Shown in pieces: positions 32,770 through 46,125 of a stretch of DNA of 64,000 bases. The notes under the pieces were generated by a model. It was not told where the DNA came from. It searched no databases and saw only the letters and a program-made list of their open reading frames with translations. The stretch covers positions 7,325,926 to 7,389,925 of the forward strand of contig NC_091230.1 in assembly GCF_040958095.1 (NCBI RefSeq), in the 5' to 3' direction. Position 1 is the stretch's first letter. The number at the start of each line of letters is the position of its first letter. A program made the position numbers and the translations under genes. Source of the DNA: Procambarus clarkii. Taxonomy: Eukaryota; Arthropoda; Malacostraca; Decapoda; Cambaridae.

Positions 32770-35173
32770 CTTATTGAGTGGCGGAGTACTGGCAGGAGTT
32801 TGTGGTCAGTCGGCTACGACCCTTCAACCATCTGTGTGTACAGAGGCCTCCACCTGTTACGTCACGAGGCACCACGTGACCCAAGGAACACTTGTGATTC
32901 ATGGCGCCTCCCTGAGCCTACTATCTGATTGGCTCTTTCAAAAAAAGAAGGGACAGTGAGGAAGCGGGAGGCTAGGCTGCCCAGGACACCGGACAGGCAT
33001 TCTGTCTTGTGTCGCGACACCTGTGAGACGTGGTTCTTTGGTTACGGCCACAACTAGAGAGTTGTCACGTCTAAACGCGACACTAAGCTCATCTCGCTAT
33101 CTTTGTTCCGACAACGCGAGTCATTCTACAGAATCTGGGTTTTGGAACGATAGGAATTACTATATTACGAGCGAAAAGAGATATATAGAGATTTTGTACA
33201 AACGTGTGATCTCAGCAGAGTGATAAAGACTGCAGTGTTAAGATCCGTGATCGTCGTCAGCATCTGTAGCGATCCGTCAACATATTGCTATGATAGCTGA
33301 CTAGATGGGAATAAGCAAAGGTTTCCCAGAGATCTATGATTCCTTCGGAATACATTAGGCTAATTACAGTTATCTTTGTGGACATAAAAATTTTCCCCCA
33401 AACCGTGCCTCCGAGCGTGGTGTTCAGCTCACTTTTAGAGCGAGCAAATTTCATCCATACGGGAGGGACGCTACCCACTCTCGCCTCACCAGTGTCACCC
33501 AGTGCTCTGCGCCGTGGTGCTCGATTTGAACAGCCGACATCGTCGCCTGTCCATCAGCAGGTCATCCTCCACGTTGTCACGCAAGTCCCCCAGGTGCAAA
33601 AATTGCTGAGTTGGACCTTCAATCAACTGCAGAATTAATCACTGTATGTATGAGGAGAGATTGTATGGGAAGGCCGGTCTATTAATGTGATTACTCATAA
33701 AATTATCTCTGTGTTGTTTGTGCTGAGTTCCTAGTCTTGACTTTACATCAACTTTTCGACTTGACGTTGTCCATTAGCACCTGTACAGGTGAGGGAAGCG
33801 TTGTCGAGGAACTCACGTGTAAAGGACGATTACAGTAAGTCTGTGGGATTACTGTGATTCAGTCTCTGTTGTTGTAAATATGTTACACATATTTACACAT
33901 TTATTCAGGTTGCACTATTCTGTTGAAGTTGAAGTGCGGTTCAATACATACCAACACTGTAAAATTCCATATGTATACCTGTATCTCTTTTCAGGGGAAA
34001 ATCAGTCTTGAGCTGTTAAGAAGTGTGATTGCAGGGTAAAGTGTTACTGTGTTTTCTGAATTGTCTGCATAACAAGAATTTATTTGATCTTTTATTATTT
34101 AAATTGAAGGATCAGTGAGTGTTTCATCATTGAGATTAGCTGTCCGTTGAGGCAGTATAATTAGCGAAGTTAGAACAGTGTTGGCTGATTCTTGTTTGGC
34201 AAGCTATCGTGTGTGATAGCGTAGTGTTAACGTAATTCGTCTTCATTAATTATCTGTCCGCATGACAGTAATTTATATAATGACTTACTGATTGTTTAAT
34301 TGAGTAACACAATAATTATTGTAGAGAATTATTGTTTTATTGATTGTCTGTAGTGACAGAGTAATTGACGTAAATTATTTTTGATTGTTTGATGACATCT
34401 AACAGGAATTAACATAATTAATTAATTGTTTTGTTTTGATTGAATTTATTGAAGTCAATTGTTTTGGCCTGTGATAGAACGATTAATTGTTTTGATTGCC
34501 GTCCTTAGAGACATGTGTTAACGTAATTTAGTTCTTTACCGAAGACTGTCTCAGTGACCAGCCTGGCGGTGTTTGTTGTTTATTAATTGTTTTGCAGCAA
34601 TTGTTTTGATTGCATTTCTTGAGTCCAAGTGAGCACCCACTTGTTTAGTCTTGTTCTTTGTATCAGCCCAAAGCGGCAAGGACAGGAATCTGTCCTATAT
34701 TTAGCTGTTTGAATTTGTGTCACTGACAGACAATTTACGTAACGTTAAACTGAATGTGCTTTGGATTAGTATTAGGTTTTTGTTAATAAATTGTTTTGTT
34801 GCCATGAAAAGTGTCTTTATGTCAATACCTTTCAACAATATTGACGCCCATGTTTCAAGCCCCATCAAATTTCTTTTCTCTTGCTTTTAACAAAGGCCTG
34901 CTTCTGGATTCGAACCTGATTTATAGACATTACCACTGAAAACAAATTCGGTGTGAGTACCCATTAGTTACCTCTTTTGATTGTCACAACAATAGAGGAG
35001 CTATATGACCTAGTGGATAGCAGATTCAAGCAGTTGGACCCCAGAGGCTGCTCTCGCCTGTTATTCCAGTCATTCGAAGTATAATCTTGACATCTGGCAC
35101 TTATGTGTTGGCTCTGTGCAGTCCTCCTGACTGGGTTCACTTAACAGTGTTAAATAATAGGAAATCTCACATC

Positions 35174-35191
35174 TGGCGCCCAAAGTGGAGC
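35174..35191 (+). other. Primer-binding site of LTR-3
   Basis: TGGCGCCCAAAGTGGAGC begins two bases after an LTR-like CA end. TGGCGCCCAACGTGGGGC-type sites prime from lysine tRNA in gypsy-like elements; this one differs at two positions. Confidence 0.6.
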
Positions 35192-35311
35192 TATGCAACT
35201 TGAGTTTGAGCCCCACGAGCAAACACTGGAGTAAAGTAGACATTGTTGCAGTGTTTGAGTGGGAATCAGTACTGTTGAAGGTTGTGGTTGTTCACTGTTG
35301 TCATCAGTTAG

Positions 35312-35313
<2 letters not shown>

Positions 35314-35386
<73 letters not shown>
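35314..35386. repeat. (AC)n microsatellite at the 5' joint of L7
   Basis: 73 bases of pure AC ending exactly where the L7 coding sequence starts. Confidence 0.97.
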
Positions 35387-37310
<1,924 letters not shown>

Positions 37311-38200
37311 ATGTCTGAAACTCTCAAGGTCAGGTACTTGGAAATTTATGTTGCTTTCCAAGGCTGCGTGCTAGTGGACTATGACAGCCTCACTGAAGAA
37401 GAATGTCAAGTGGAGGTGGAGGTGTGTAGGTACCAAGCTAGAGTGCAACATATGTTGCAAGGGAGCACTCAGGAGTTGCCTGGATTGCATGATGCAAGCT
37501 TTTACACTGTGGAGGAAGTCAGTGAAAGCAAACATGGGAAGGAGGATTTCCCAGTGGATGACAACGTTGTTGTCAGGGGGTGTCAGACGGTGTGACAGCT
37601 AGTACACCCTGGATTCAGGATGAGGAGTCGAGACCTCAGTCCAGGATTCAAGTTGAGCCCCTCAGCGAAGGGAGTATTTCATCTGTAGACAGACAGATGC
37701 AGGAACTGCTCTCCAGGATGGGGAGTCGACAACCCCAGGAGGGAATTCCCTATTGCAGAGCTGAAAGATCAAGCCGAGGGTCTGGATCTCCAGGATGACA
37801 AGAAAGCCAGCTATATAGCTGACATATGGAATTTTTAGCAGAGCAGGTTAAGCAGAGAAAGGATTGCTGTCTTGCACGCGCAAGCAGGTAACACTGCTCA
37901 GATGCCACCACTTAGCCCAGCCATTCAGGCAGGGCAAGGTTAAGATGCCACACATGGAACCATTTGATGAAAAGGTCGACTCGATGGATGCATACATCCG
38001 ACACTTTGAACGAATGGCTTCCGATACAGAATAGAAGAAAACATTCTAGGCAGGAGCGCTTGCGACTTTGGTGAATGGACGTGCTCTAGAGATTTACCAT
38101 GCATTGGGACACCAGCAGCATTGTGAAGTTGACGCCCTAAAGATCGCTTTAATGAAGGGCTTTAGCATTTCAGCTGATGGAATGATGTAATCAGAATTAC
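37311..38200 (+). pseudogene. gag: Gag-like pseudogene of LTR-3
   Basis: First frame MSETLKVRYLEIYVAFQG to CQTV, stop at 37595. Further blocks read AELKDQAEGLDLQDDKKAS (about 37757-37815) and, in another frame, MEPFDEKVDSMDAYIRHFER and ALATLVNGRALEIYHALG, then LKIALMKGFSISADG (about 37955-38185). The PFDEKxDxxDxYxxxFER...LxGRALE...L+xALxxxxxxxxDG pattern is the capsid-like (SCAN-like) Gag of many gypsy-type elements. At least four frame changes or stops. Confidence 0.65.
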
Positions 38201-38344
38201 TGTGTATCTGCAGTTGGGGCAAACGGTGTTGAACTACTTTTCCCTTCACCCGAGTGCTTGGGGGTCCCTTGTAAAAAAACTTGGCCTGGGTTCAGGACTT
38301 CCAGACTTGCTGTGATTTCAGGAGCAGTCCGGTGTTAAGACTTA

Positions 38345-38437
38345 ACAAGTCAGTGATGGTATAGTGGTAGAGTATGTGGCTGGCAATGTCTTGGTCGCGG
38401 GATTCGTGTCGCCTCACAGCCCCAGTGGGGTTTTCTC
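38345..38437 (+). mobile_element. Probable tRNA-derived SINE
   Basis: Perfect A box TGGTATAGTGG at 38357-38367 and a weak B box GGATTCGTGTC at 38399-38409, followed by TTTT and an ATT-repeat tail. Head only; no dispersed body recognised. Confidence 0.5.
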
Positions 38438-38450
38438 ATTATTATTATTA

Positions 38451-38490
<40 letters not shown>

Positions 38491-38720
38491 TGTTTTTATT
38501 TTTATTGTTAATATAATTATTATTATTATTATTAGTAGTAGTAGTGGTAGTAATAGTACTAGTAACAGTAGTAGTAGTAGTAGTAGTAGTAGTACTAGCT
38601 GAAGTAGTAGCTGTAGTAGTAGTAGAAGGAAAAGTAGTGGTAGTAGTAGTAGTAGTAGCTGTAGTAGTAACTGTAGAAGTAGTAGTAGTTGTTGAAATAG
38701 TAGTAATAGAAGTGGTAAAT
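38438..38720. repeat. (ATT)n and (TAG)n microsatellites
   Basis: ATT runs at 38438-38535, then TAG/GTA runs to about 38720. Confidence 0.93.
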
Positions 38721-38898
38721 TTTTTATTAATATAATAAATATATGTAATTATTAATTATTATTTATATATTATAATCAAAATAATATTCGAGACTGTAAT
38801 TTCATGTAAGGTTTATTTCTTACAGTTTTAGAATAACACATTTAATGTAACCCTAAATAGATCTTTCAAGACCATAAACAGTGATAAATGGGTCTTAC

Positions 38899-38950
38899 CG
38901 TGAGGAAGATGGTGACGGGTGTCCAGGTTGTCACTGATGGTGAGGCCGGC
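38899..38950 (-). CDS. Candidate host exon c (52 bp)
   Basis: Minus strand: acceptor CACACAGAG at 38951-38959, exon, then donor GTAAGA from 38898. If it starts at 38950 it accepts the two leftover bases of exon b (AG+G) and reads PASPSVTTWTPVTIFLT without a stop, ending between codons. Starting two bases earlier gives a stop. The end of the peptide is hydrophobic and could open a second membrane segment. The adjoining 45-bp array starts right at the acceptor. Confidence 0.35.
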
Positions 38951-40805
38951 CTCTGTGTGGGACCTGTAGGGTGAGGCACAGGGTGAATGTGTACACAGTG
39001 TGTGAGACCTGTAGGGTGAGGCACAGGGTGAATGTGTACACACTGTGTGGGACCTGTAGGGTGACACACAGGGTAAATGTGTACACACTGTGTGGGATTT
39101 GTAGGGTGACACACAGGGTGAATGTGTACACACTGTTTGGGACCCGTAGGGTGAGGCACAGGGTGAATGTGTACACACTGTGTGGGACCTGTAGGGTGAC
39201 ACACAGGGTGAATGTGTACACACTGTGTGGGACTTGTAGGGTGACACACAGGGTGAATGTGTACACACTGTTTGGGACCCGTAGGGTGAGGCACAGGGTG
39301 AATGTGTACACACTGTGTGGGACCTGTAGGGTGACACACAGGGTGAATGTGTATACACTGTGTGGGACTTGTAAGGTGACACACAGGGTGAATGTGTACA
39401 CACTGTTTGGGACCCGTACGGTGAGTCACAGGGTGAATGTGTACACACTGTGTGGGACCTGTAGGGTGACACACAGGGTGAATGTGTACACACTGTGTGG
39501 GACCTGTAGGGTGACACATAGGGATGAATGTGTACACACTGTGTGGGACCTGTAGGGTGAGGCACAGGGTGAATGTGTACACTGTGTGGGACCTGTAGGG
39601 TGACACACAGGGTGAATGTGTACACACTGTGTGGGACCTGTAGGGTGACACACAGGGTGAATGTGTACACACTGTGTGGGACCTGTAGGGTGACACATAG
39701 GGATGAATGTGTACACACTGTTTGGGACCCGTAGGGTGAGGCACAGGGTGAATGTGTACACACTGTGTGGGACCTGTAGGGTGACACACAGGGTGAATGT
39801 GTATACACTGTGTGGGACTTGTAGGGTGACACACAGGGTGAATGTGTACACACTGTTTGGGACCCGTACGGTGAGTCACAGGGTGAATGTGTACACACTG
39901 TGTGGGACCTGTAGGGTGACACATAGGGATGAATGTGTACACACTGTGTGGGACCTGTAGGGTGAGGCACAGGGTGAATGTGTACACTGTGTGGGACCTG
40001 TAGGGTGACACACAGGGTGAATGTGTACACACTGTGTGGGACCTGTAGGGTGACACACAGGGTGAATGTGTACACACTGTGTGGGACCTGTAGGGTGACA
40101 CATAGGGATGAATGTGTACACACTGTTTGGGACCCGTAGGGTGAGGCACAGGGTGAATGTGTACACACTGTGTGGGACTTGTAGGGTGACACACAGGGTG
40201 AATGTGTACACACTGTTTGGGACCCGTAGGGTGAGGCACAGGGTGAATGTGTACACACTGTGTGGGACCTGTAGGGTGACACATAGGGGTGAATGTATAC
40301 ACACTGTGTGGGACCTGTAGGGTGAGGCACAGGGTGAATGTGTAAACACTGTGTGGGACATGTAGGGTGACACACACAGGGTGAATGTGTACACACTGTG
40401 TGGGACGTGTAGGGTGACACACACGGTGAATGTGTACACACTGTGTGGGACCTTTAGGGAGAGGCACTTGGTGAATGTGTAAACACTGTGTGGGACCTGT
40501 AGGGTGAGGCACAGGGTGAATGTGTACACACTGTGTGGGACCTGTAGGGTGAGGCACAGGGTGAATGTGTACACACTGTGTGGGACCTATAGGAAGAGGC
40601 ACAGGGTGAATGTGTACACACTGTGTGGGACCTGTAGGGTGAGGCACAGGGCGAATGTGTACACACTGTGTAGGACCTATAGGAAGAGGCACTGGGTGAA
40701 TGTGTACACACTGTGTGGGACCTGTAGGGTGAGGCACAGGGAGAATGTGTACACACTGTGTGGGACCTGTAGGGTGAGGCACAGGGTGAATGTGTACACA
40801 TTGTC
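38951..40805. repeat. 45-bp satellite, about 41 copies, with 405-bp higher-order unit
   Basis: Units of 45 bp containing GTACACACTGTGTGGGACC. Variants include a 39-bp-like short unit and a one-base insertion (CATAGGGATGAATG). Blocks at about 39555 and 39960, and at 39703 and 40108, repeat with 405-bp spacing (nine units). 45 is a multiple of 3, so frames of up to 638 codons exist on the minus strand; they are repeat artefacts. Confidence 0.95.
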
Positions 40806-40892
40806 CACAGCTGTTTAGGGCTGATGCATCCTGTCTTATGTGGCAATATTTCTTTCACTTGGTTTACCTTATGATATTAGTTTATTAACCAC

Positions 40893-41425
40893 CTGTGTAT
40901 TACCCAGCCTACCTGTGTAACACCCAGCCTACCTGTGTAACACCCAGCCTACCTGTGTAACACCCAGCCAACCTGTGTAACACCCAGCCTACCTGTGTAA
41001 CACCCAGCCTACCTGTGTAACACCCAGCCTACCTGTGTAACACCCAGCCTACCTGTGTAACACCCAGCCTACCTGTATAACACCCAGCCTACCTGTATAA
41101 CACGCAGCCTACCTGTGTAACACCCAGCCTACCTGTATAACATGCAGCCTACCTGTGTAACACCCAGCCTACCTGCATAACACCCAGCCTACCTGTGTAA
41201 CACCCAGCCTACCTGTGTAACACCCAGCCTACCTGCATAACACCCAGCCTACCTGTATAACACCCAGCCTACCTGTATAACACGCAGCCTACCTGTGTAA
41301 CACCCAGCCAACCTGTATAACATGCAGCCTACCTGTGTAACGCCCAGCCTACCTGTGTAACACCCAGCCTACCTGCGTAACACCCAGCCTACCAGTGTAA
41401 CGCCCAGCCAACCTGTGTAACCCCC
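40893..41425. repeat. 20-bp minisatellite, about 26 copies
   Basis: CCTGTGTAACACCCAGCCTA repeated with few changes (GTATAA, GCATAA variants). On the minus strand every unit has CAGGTAGGCTGGG, like the donor of candidate exon b. Confidence 0.95.
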
Positions 41426-41439
41426 CACCACCAGCGTTT

Positions 41440-42099
41440 TCGTGTAGGCCCCAACCTACGTCCACAAGACCCAGCCTACCTACTTGTGTAGGCCCCAACC
41501 TACGTCCACAAGACCCCGCCTACCTATTTGTGTAGGCCCCATCCTACGTCCACAAGACCCAGCCTACCTACTTGTGTAGGCCCTAACCTACGTCCACAAG
41601 ACCCAGCCTACCTACTTGTGTAGGCCCCAACCTACGTCCACAAGACCCAGCCTACCTACTTGTGTAGGCACCAACCTACGTCCACAAGACCCAGCCTACC
41701 TACTTGTGTAGGCCCTAACCTACGTCCACAAGACCCAGCCTACCTACTTGTGTTGGCACCAACCTATGTCCACAAGACCCAGCCTACCTATTTGTGTAGG
41801 CCCCAACCTATGTCCACAAGACCCAGCCTACCTACTTGTGTAGGCCCCAACCTACGTCCACAAGACCCAGCCTACCTACTTGTGTAGGCCCCAACCTACG
41901 TCCACAAGACCAAGACTACCTACTTGTGTAGGCCCCAACCTACGTCCACAAGACCAAGACTACCTACTTGTTTAGGCCCCAACCTACGTCCACAAGACCA
42001 AGACTACCTACTTGTGTAGGCCCCAACCTACGTCCACAAGACCCAGCCTACCTACTTGTGCAGGCCCTAACCTACGTCCACAAGACCCAGCCTACCTAC
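41440..42099. repeat. 44-bp minisatellite, about 15 copies
   Basis: Unit contains CTTGTGTAGGCCCCAACC and ACAAGACCCAGCCTACC. It shares CCCAGCCTACCT with the 20-bp unit next to it. It ends at the donor of candidate exon b. Confidence 0.93.
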
Positions 42100-42238
42100 C
42101 TGTGGCGCCACAGGAAGAAAGCAGCCAGCTCCAGAAGCAGCTCAATAGCGATAACCAGGGCCAGGTAGACGGCAGCACAGGTGGTGGTGTTGACTGTGTA
42201 GCGGTGAGGGGGAGACACCACCATCTCTCGGTGGGGAC
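42100..42238 (-). CDS. Candidate host exon b (139 bp), membrane-protein segment
   Basis: Minus strand, acceptor ...GCACAG at 42239-42244 and donor GTAGGT from 42099. Two leading bases, 45 codons, two trailing bases: PHREMVVSPPHRYTVNTTTC, then a hydrophobic helix of about 23 residues (VYLALVIAIELLLELAAFFL) and WRH. The stretch is GC-rich at third codon positions, unlike the AT-rich transposons beside it. The splice phase fits exon a (52146-52200) upstream and exon c downstream. The helix with an internal acidic pair, followed by W-x-P-x-x-IFL in exon c, recalls the first helix region of TMEM26-like proteins. That is an untested impression; no function is claimed. Confidence 0.45.
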
Positions 42239-42319
42239 CTGTGCCACCACGAGGTCTCTGTGTTATTAATCTTATGACATAAGTTCATCATATAAATATA
42301 TAAATAAACAAATAAATAA

Positions 42320-42321
<2 letters not shown>

Positions 42322-42390
<69 letters not shown>
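42322..42390. repeat. (TA)n at the end of PLE-A
   Basis: Pure TA ending where the pseudo-LTR of PLE-A begins. Confidence 0.97.
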
Positions 42391-42394
<4 letters not shown>

Positions 42395-42518
42395 ATTAAA
42401 TATGACCGAAAAAGTAAGATTAATAATTCTAACACGAATTTTCTCAATCTTTCGTACATTATGCTTCACTGTTGGAGGTAAATCAAAAATCACTTCTCCA
42501 AAATTCATTTTTATTTCT

Positions 42519-42571
42519 AGTCTGACGCGACACGGGCGCGTTTCGTAAAACTTATTACATTTTCAAAGACT
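42519..42571 (-). ncRNA. Hammerhead-like fold in PLE-A 3' pseudo-LTR
   Basis: Same sequence and fold as at 48796-48848 (see there). Confidence 0.5.
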
Positions 42572-42775
42572 TCACAAATACACAACTGATTAGAACTTGC
42601 GTTTCCCTGATTTAATATCTACATTTGAGTGAGGTGGGAAGGGTGATGTGGCATTACATTTGAGTAAGGTGGGAAGGATGATGTGGCATTAGAGGATATT
42701 AATAGGGTATTAAAAGTATCAACACAAGACAGAACACGAAACAATGGATATTGAATAGAAGTGTTTGTAGAAAGC

Positions 42776-45241
42776 CTATTGGTCCATATTTCTTGATGCT
42801 TCTATATTGGAGCGGAGTCTTGAGGTGGGTAGAATATAGTTGTGCAATAATTGGCTGTTGATTGCTGGTGTTGACTTCTTGATGTGTAGTGCCTCGCAAA
42901 CGTCTAGCCGCCTGCTATCGCTGTATCTATCGATGATTTCTGTGTTGTTTACTAGGATTTCTCTGGCGATGGTTTGGTTATGGGAAGAGATTATATGTTC
43001 CTTAATGGAGCCCTGTTGTTTATGCATCGTTAAACGCCTAGAAAGAGATGTTGTTGTCTTGCCTATATACTGGGTTTTTTGGAGCTTACAGTCCCCAAGT
43101 GGGCATTTGAAGGCATAGACGACGTTAGTCTCTTTTAAAGCGTTCTGTTTCGTGTCTGGAGAGTTTCTCATGAGTAGGCTGGCCGTTTTTCTGGTTTTAT
43201 AGTAAATCGTCAGTTGTATCCTCTGATTTTTGTCTGTAGGGATAACGTTTCTATTAACAATATCTTTCAGGACCCTTTCCTCTGTTTTATGAGCTGTGGA
43301 AAAGAAGTTCCTGTAAAATAGTCTAATAGGGGGTATAGGTGTTGTGTTAGTTGTCTCTTCGGAGGTTGCATGGCTTTTCACTTTCCTTCTTATGATGTCT
43401 TCGATGAAACCATTGGAGAAGCCGTTATTGACTAGAACCTGCCTTACCCTACAGAGTTCTTCGTCGACTTGCTTCCATTCTGAGCTGTGGCTGAGAGCAC
43501 GGTCGACGTATGCGTTAACAACACTCCTCTTGTACCTGTCAGGGCAGTCGCTGTTGGCATTTAGGCACATTCCTATGTTTGTTTCCTTTGTGTAGACTGC
43601 AGTGTGGAAACCTCCGCCCTTTTCCATGACTGTTACATCTAGAAACGGCAGCTTCCCATCCTTTTCCGTCTCGTAAGTGAAACGCAGCACGGAACTCTGC
43701 TCAAATGCCTCCTTCAGCTCCTGCAGATGTCTGACATCAGGTACCTGTGTAAAAATGTCGTCAACATACCTGCAGTATATGGCCGGTTTCAAGTTCATGT
43801 CGACTAAGACTTTTTGCTCGATGGTACCCATGTAGAAGTTTGCAAACAGGACACCTAGGGGAGAACCCATAGCGACCCCATCTACTTGCTTATACATGTG
43901 CCCATCCGGGCTCAAGAAGGGTGCCTCTTTAGTACAAGCTTGGAGTAGTTTCCTCAGAATACTTTCTGGCATGTCAAGAGGAGTACAGGCTGGATCACGA
44001 TACACTCTGTCGGCTATCATTCCGATTGTCTCGTCCACAGGTACGTTGGTAAACAGCGATTCTACGTCCAACGAGGCTCTTATCCCTGTGGCCCGTGCGC
44101 CCCGCAGTAAGTCCACAAATTCCTTTGGAGACTTCAGGCTGAAGGCGCAAGGAACATAAGGAGTCAGCAGGCCGTTGAGTCGCTTCGCCAATCTGTACGT
44201 GGGTGTGGGTATCTGGCTAATGATTGGCCGAAGTGGGTTTCCAGGCTTGTGCGTCTTGACATTTCCATACGCATATCCAGGTTTATATTCCCCAATGATC
44301 TTTGGCAGGTGGAGTCCGGATTTCTTGGCGTTCACAGTTTCGATCAGTTTGTTGACCTTTGCTTTCAATTCGGCTGTAGTGTCCTTCGTTACCCTTTGGA
44401 ACTTAGTTTGGTCAGAGAGTATGATGTTCATTTTCGCCAGATATTCGTCTTTTTTAAGAATGACATATATTGGCGACTTGTCACCTCTCCTGACAACTAT
44501 CTCCTTGTTCTCACGAAGGCTTTTAGCTGCCGCTCTAAGCTCGGGGGACAGTATGGTGCTTCTGTAGTTGCCTCGATTCTTTCCTCCTTCTGCAATAAGT
44601 TCTGCTTGTAAGGTATCTTTGGTAGTGACCTTCTTTTGTGTCTCGAGGTCGAATATGTCGTCCAACAGAATTTCCAACTCCACTTTCCGGGCCATTTCAC
44701 TCGGTCTGGACATAACATGACAGTTTATGCCCAGATTTAGGAGAGTGACTTGGTCCTCAGTGAGGTTAATTCCTGCAAGGTTCAGGAAGCCATCTCTTGG
44801 TCGTGGAATTGCCATAGGTCCTCCATATAATGTTGTTAGTTTCTTGATAATCCTTGTTTCAGTGCTGAGGTGATGTTGGTCTGTGAGGATGTCGAGGTGT
44901 TGTTCAATGCGGGTACGGATACTATGGTCGATGTTGCTATTTCTCCACTCGTTTGTAGCATGAAGTAGTTGCGTTTTTTTGTCTTTGATTTCATTCTCTG
45001 CCTTGTATATCTGATCACGAATCAGGTCCTGGCGATATTTTATCGTGAAGGCTTGATTCCTTGCTGCTGGGTCGTGCACTTTAACATTAGTATATTTTGG
45101 TAGCAGTCTTTCCTGTAGACATATTTTATTAAATATGACCGAAAAAGTAAGATTAATAATTCTAACACGAATTTTCTCAATCTTTCGTACATTATGCTTC
45201 ACTGTTGGAGGTAAATCAAAAATCACTTCTCCAAAATTCAT
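42776..45241 (-). CDS. PLE-A protein: reverse transcriptase with GIY-YIG endonuclease
   Basis: 821 codons, no interruption, same protein as PLE-B (domain positions given there). In the element the protein copies its own RNA at a break made by the GIY-YIG nuclease. The ATG at 45241 is 15 bases after the predicted hammerhead cut (between 45257 and 45256), so a self-cut RNA would begin with a very short leader. Upstream on the same strand lies the 3' part of another unit (PLE-A'), so A and A' are in tandem, a usual Penelope arrangement. Both intact copies could be active. Confidence 0.93.
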   Translation of the reverse strand: MNFGEVIFDLPPTVKHNVRKIEKIRVRIINLTFSVIFNKICLQERLLPKYTNVKVHDPAARNQAFTIKYRQDLIRDQIYKAENEIKDKKTQLLHATNEWRNSNIDHSIRTRIEQHLDILTDQHHLSTETRIIKKLTTLYGGPMAIPRPRDGFLNLAGINLTEDQVTLLNLGINCHVMSRPSEMARKVELEILLDDIFDLETQKKVTTKDTLQAELIAEGGKNRGNYRSTILSPELRAAAKSLRENKEIVVRRGDKSPIYVILKKDEYLAKMNIILSDQTKFQRVTKDTTAELKAKVNKLIETVNAKKSGLHLPKIIGEYKPGYAYGNVKTHKPGNPLRPIISQIPTPTYRLAKRLNGLLTPYVPCAFSLKSPKEFVDLLRGARATGIRASLDVESLFTNVPVDETIGMIADRVYRDPACTPLDMPESILRKLLQACTKEAPFLSPDGHMYKQVDGVAMGSPLGVLFANFYMGTIEQKVLVDMNLKPAIYCRYVDDIFTQVPDVRHLQELKEAFEQSSVLRFTYETEKDGKLPFLDVTVMEKGGGFHTAVYTKETNIGMCLNANSDCPDRYKRSVVNAYVDRALSHSSEWKQVDEELCRVRQVLVNNGFSNGFIEDIIRRKVKSHATSEETTNTTPIPPIRLFYRNFFSTAHKTEERVLKDIVNRNVIPTDKNQRIQLTIYYKTRKTASLLMRNSPDTKQNALKETNVVYAFKCPLGDCKLQKTQYIGKTTTSLSRRLTMHKQQGSIKEHIISSHNQTIAREILVNNTEIIDRYSDSRRLDVCEALHIKKSTPAINSQLLHNYILPTSRLRSNIEASRNMDQ

Positions 45242-45251
45242 TTTTATTTCT

Positions 45252-45304
45252 AGTCTGACGCGACACGGGCGCGTTTCGTAAAACTTATTACATTTTCAAA
45301 GACT
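45252..45304 (-). ncRNA. Hammerhead-like fold between PLE-A' and PLE-A
   Basis: Same fold as at 48796-48848. The predicted cut lies between 45257 and 45256, 15 bases before the PLE-A start codon. Confidence 0.5.
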
Positions 45305-46114
45305 TCACAAATACACAACTGATTAGAACTTGCGTTTCCCTGATTTTATATCTACATTTGAGTGAGGTGGGAAGGGTGATGTGGCATTACATTTGAGTAA
45401 GGTGGGAAGGATGATGTGGCATTAGAGGATATTAATAGGGTATTAAAAGTATCAACACAAGACAGAACACGAAACAATGGATATTGAATAGAAGTGTTTG
45501 TAGAAAGCTTATTGGTCCATATTTCTTGATGCTTCTATATTGGAGCGGAGTCTTGAGGTGGGTAGAATATAGTTGTGCAATAATTGGCTGTTGATTGCTG
45601 GTGTTGACTTCTTGATGTGTAGTGCCTCGCAAACGTCTAGCCGCCTGCTATCGCTGTATCTATCGATGATTTCTGTGTTGTTTACTAGGATTTCTCTGGC
45701 GATGGTTTGGTTATGGGAAGAGATTATATGTTCCTTAATGGAGCCCTGTTGTTTATGCATCGTTAAACGCCTAGAAAGAGATGTTGTTGTCTTGCCTATA
45801 TACTGGGTTTTTTGGAGCTTACAGTCCCCAAGTGGGCATTTGAAGGCATAGACGACGTTAGTCTCTTTTAAAGCGTTCTGTTTCGTGTCTGGAGAGTTTC
45901 TCATGAGTAGGCTGGCCGTTTTTCTGGTTTTATAGTAAATCGTCAGTTGTATCCTCTGATTTTTGTCTGTAGGGATAACGTTTCTATTAACAATATCTTT
46001 CAGGACCCTTTCCTCTGTTTTATGAGCTGTGGAAAAGAAGTTCCTGTAAAATAGTCTAATAGGGGGTATAGGTGTTGTGTTAGTTGTCTCTTCGGAGGTT
46101 GCATGGCTTTTCAC
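45257..46114 (-). mobile_element. PLE-A': 5'-truncated Penelope-like unit in tandem with PLE-A
   Basis: Minus strand, starts inside the ORF at the joint with PLE-B (46113-46115, shared ACT) and runs through the 3' UTR into PLE-A. The 3' UTR is the same as that of A and B except single-base changes such as 45509 and 45344. Confidence 0.92.
45509..46114 (-). pseudogene. C-terminal GIY-YIG part of PLE-A'
   Basis: Residues about 623-821 of the PLE protein (from KSHATSEETT), including the whole GIY-YIG domain. It lacks the RT. The open frame extends backwards to 46162 only because it crosses the joint into the opposite strand of PLE-B. Confidence 0.9.
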
Positions 46115-46125
46115 TAGAAATAAAA

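Larger units (their letters stand above)
42391..45256 (-). mobile_element. PLE-A: full-length Penelope-like element
   Basis: Minus strand. Starts at AGACTAG (45256), ORF 45241-42776, 3' UTR, hammerhead-like fold (42571-42519), then the beginning of a second pseudo-LTR (42518-42391) that repeats the first 128 bases of the unit and stops in (TA)n. Identical by eye to PLE-B, which lies inverted to it around an axis at 45683.5. Confidence 0.93.

Noticed and set aside
38866..40782. 638-codon frame, minus strand
   Set aside because: 45-bp satellite, divisible by three; peptide is a 15-residue repeat with no known fold.
46084..46125. 14-residue N-terminal extension of PLE-B
   Set aside because: Comes from the inverted PLE-A' across the joint; PLE-A, with no such joint, starts at the downstream ATG.
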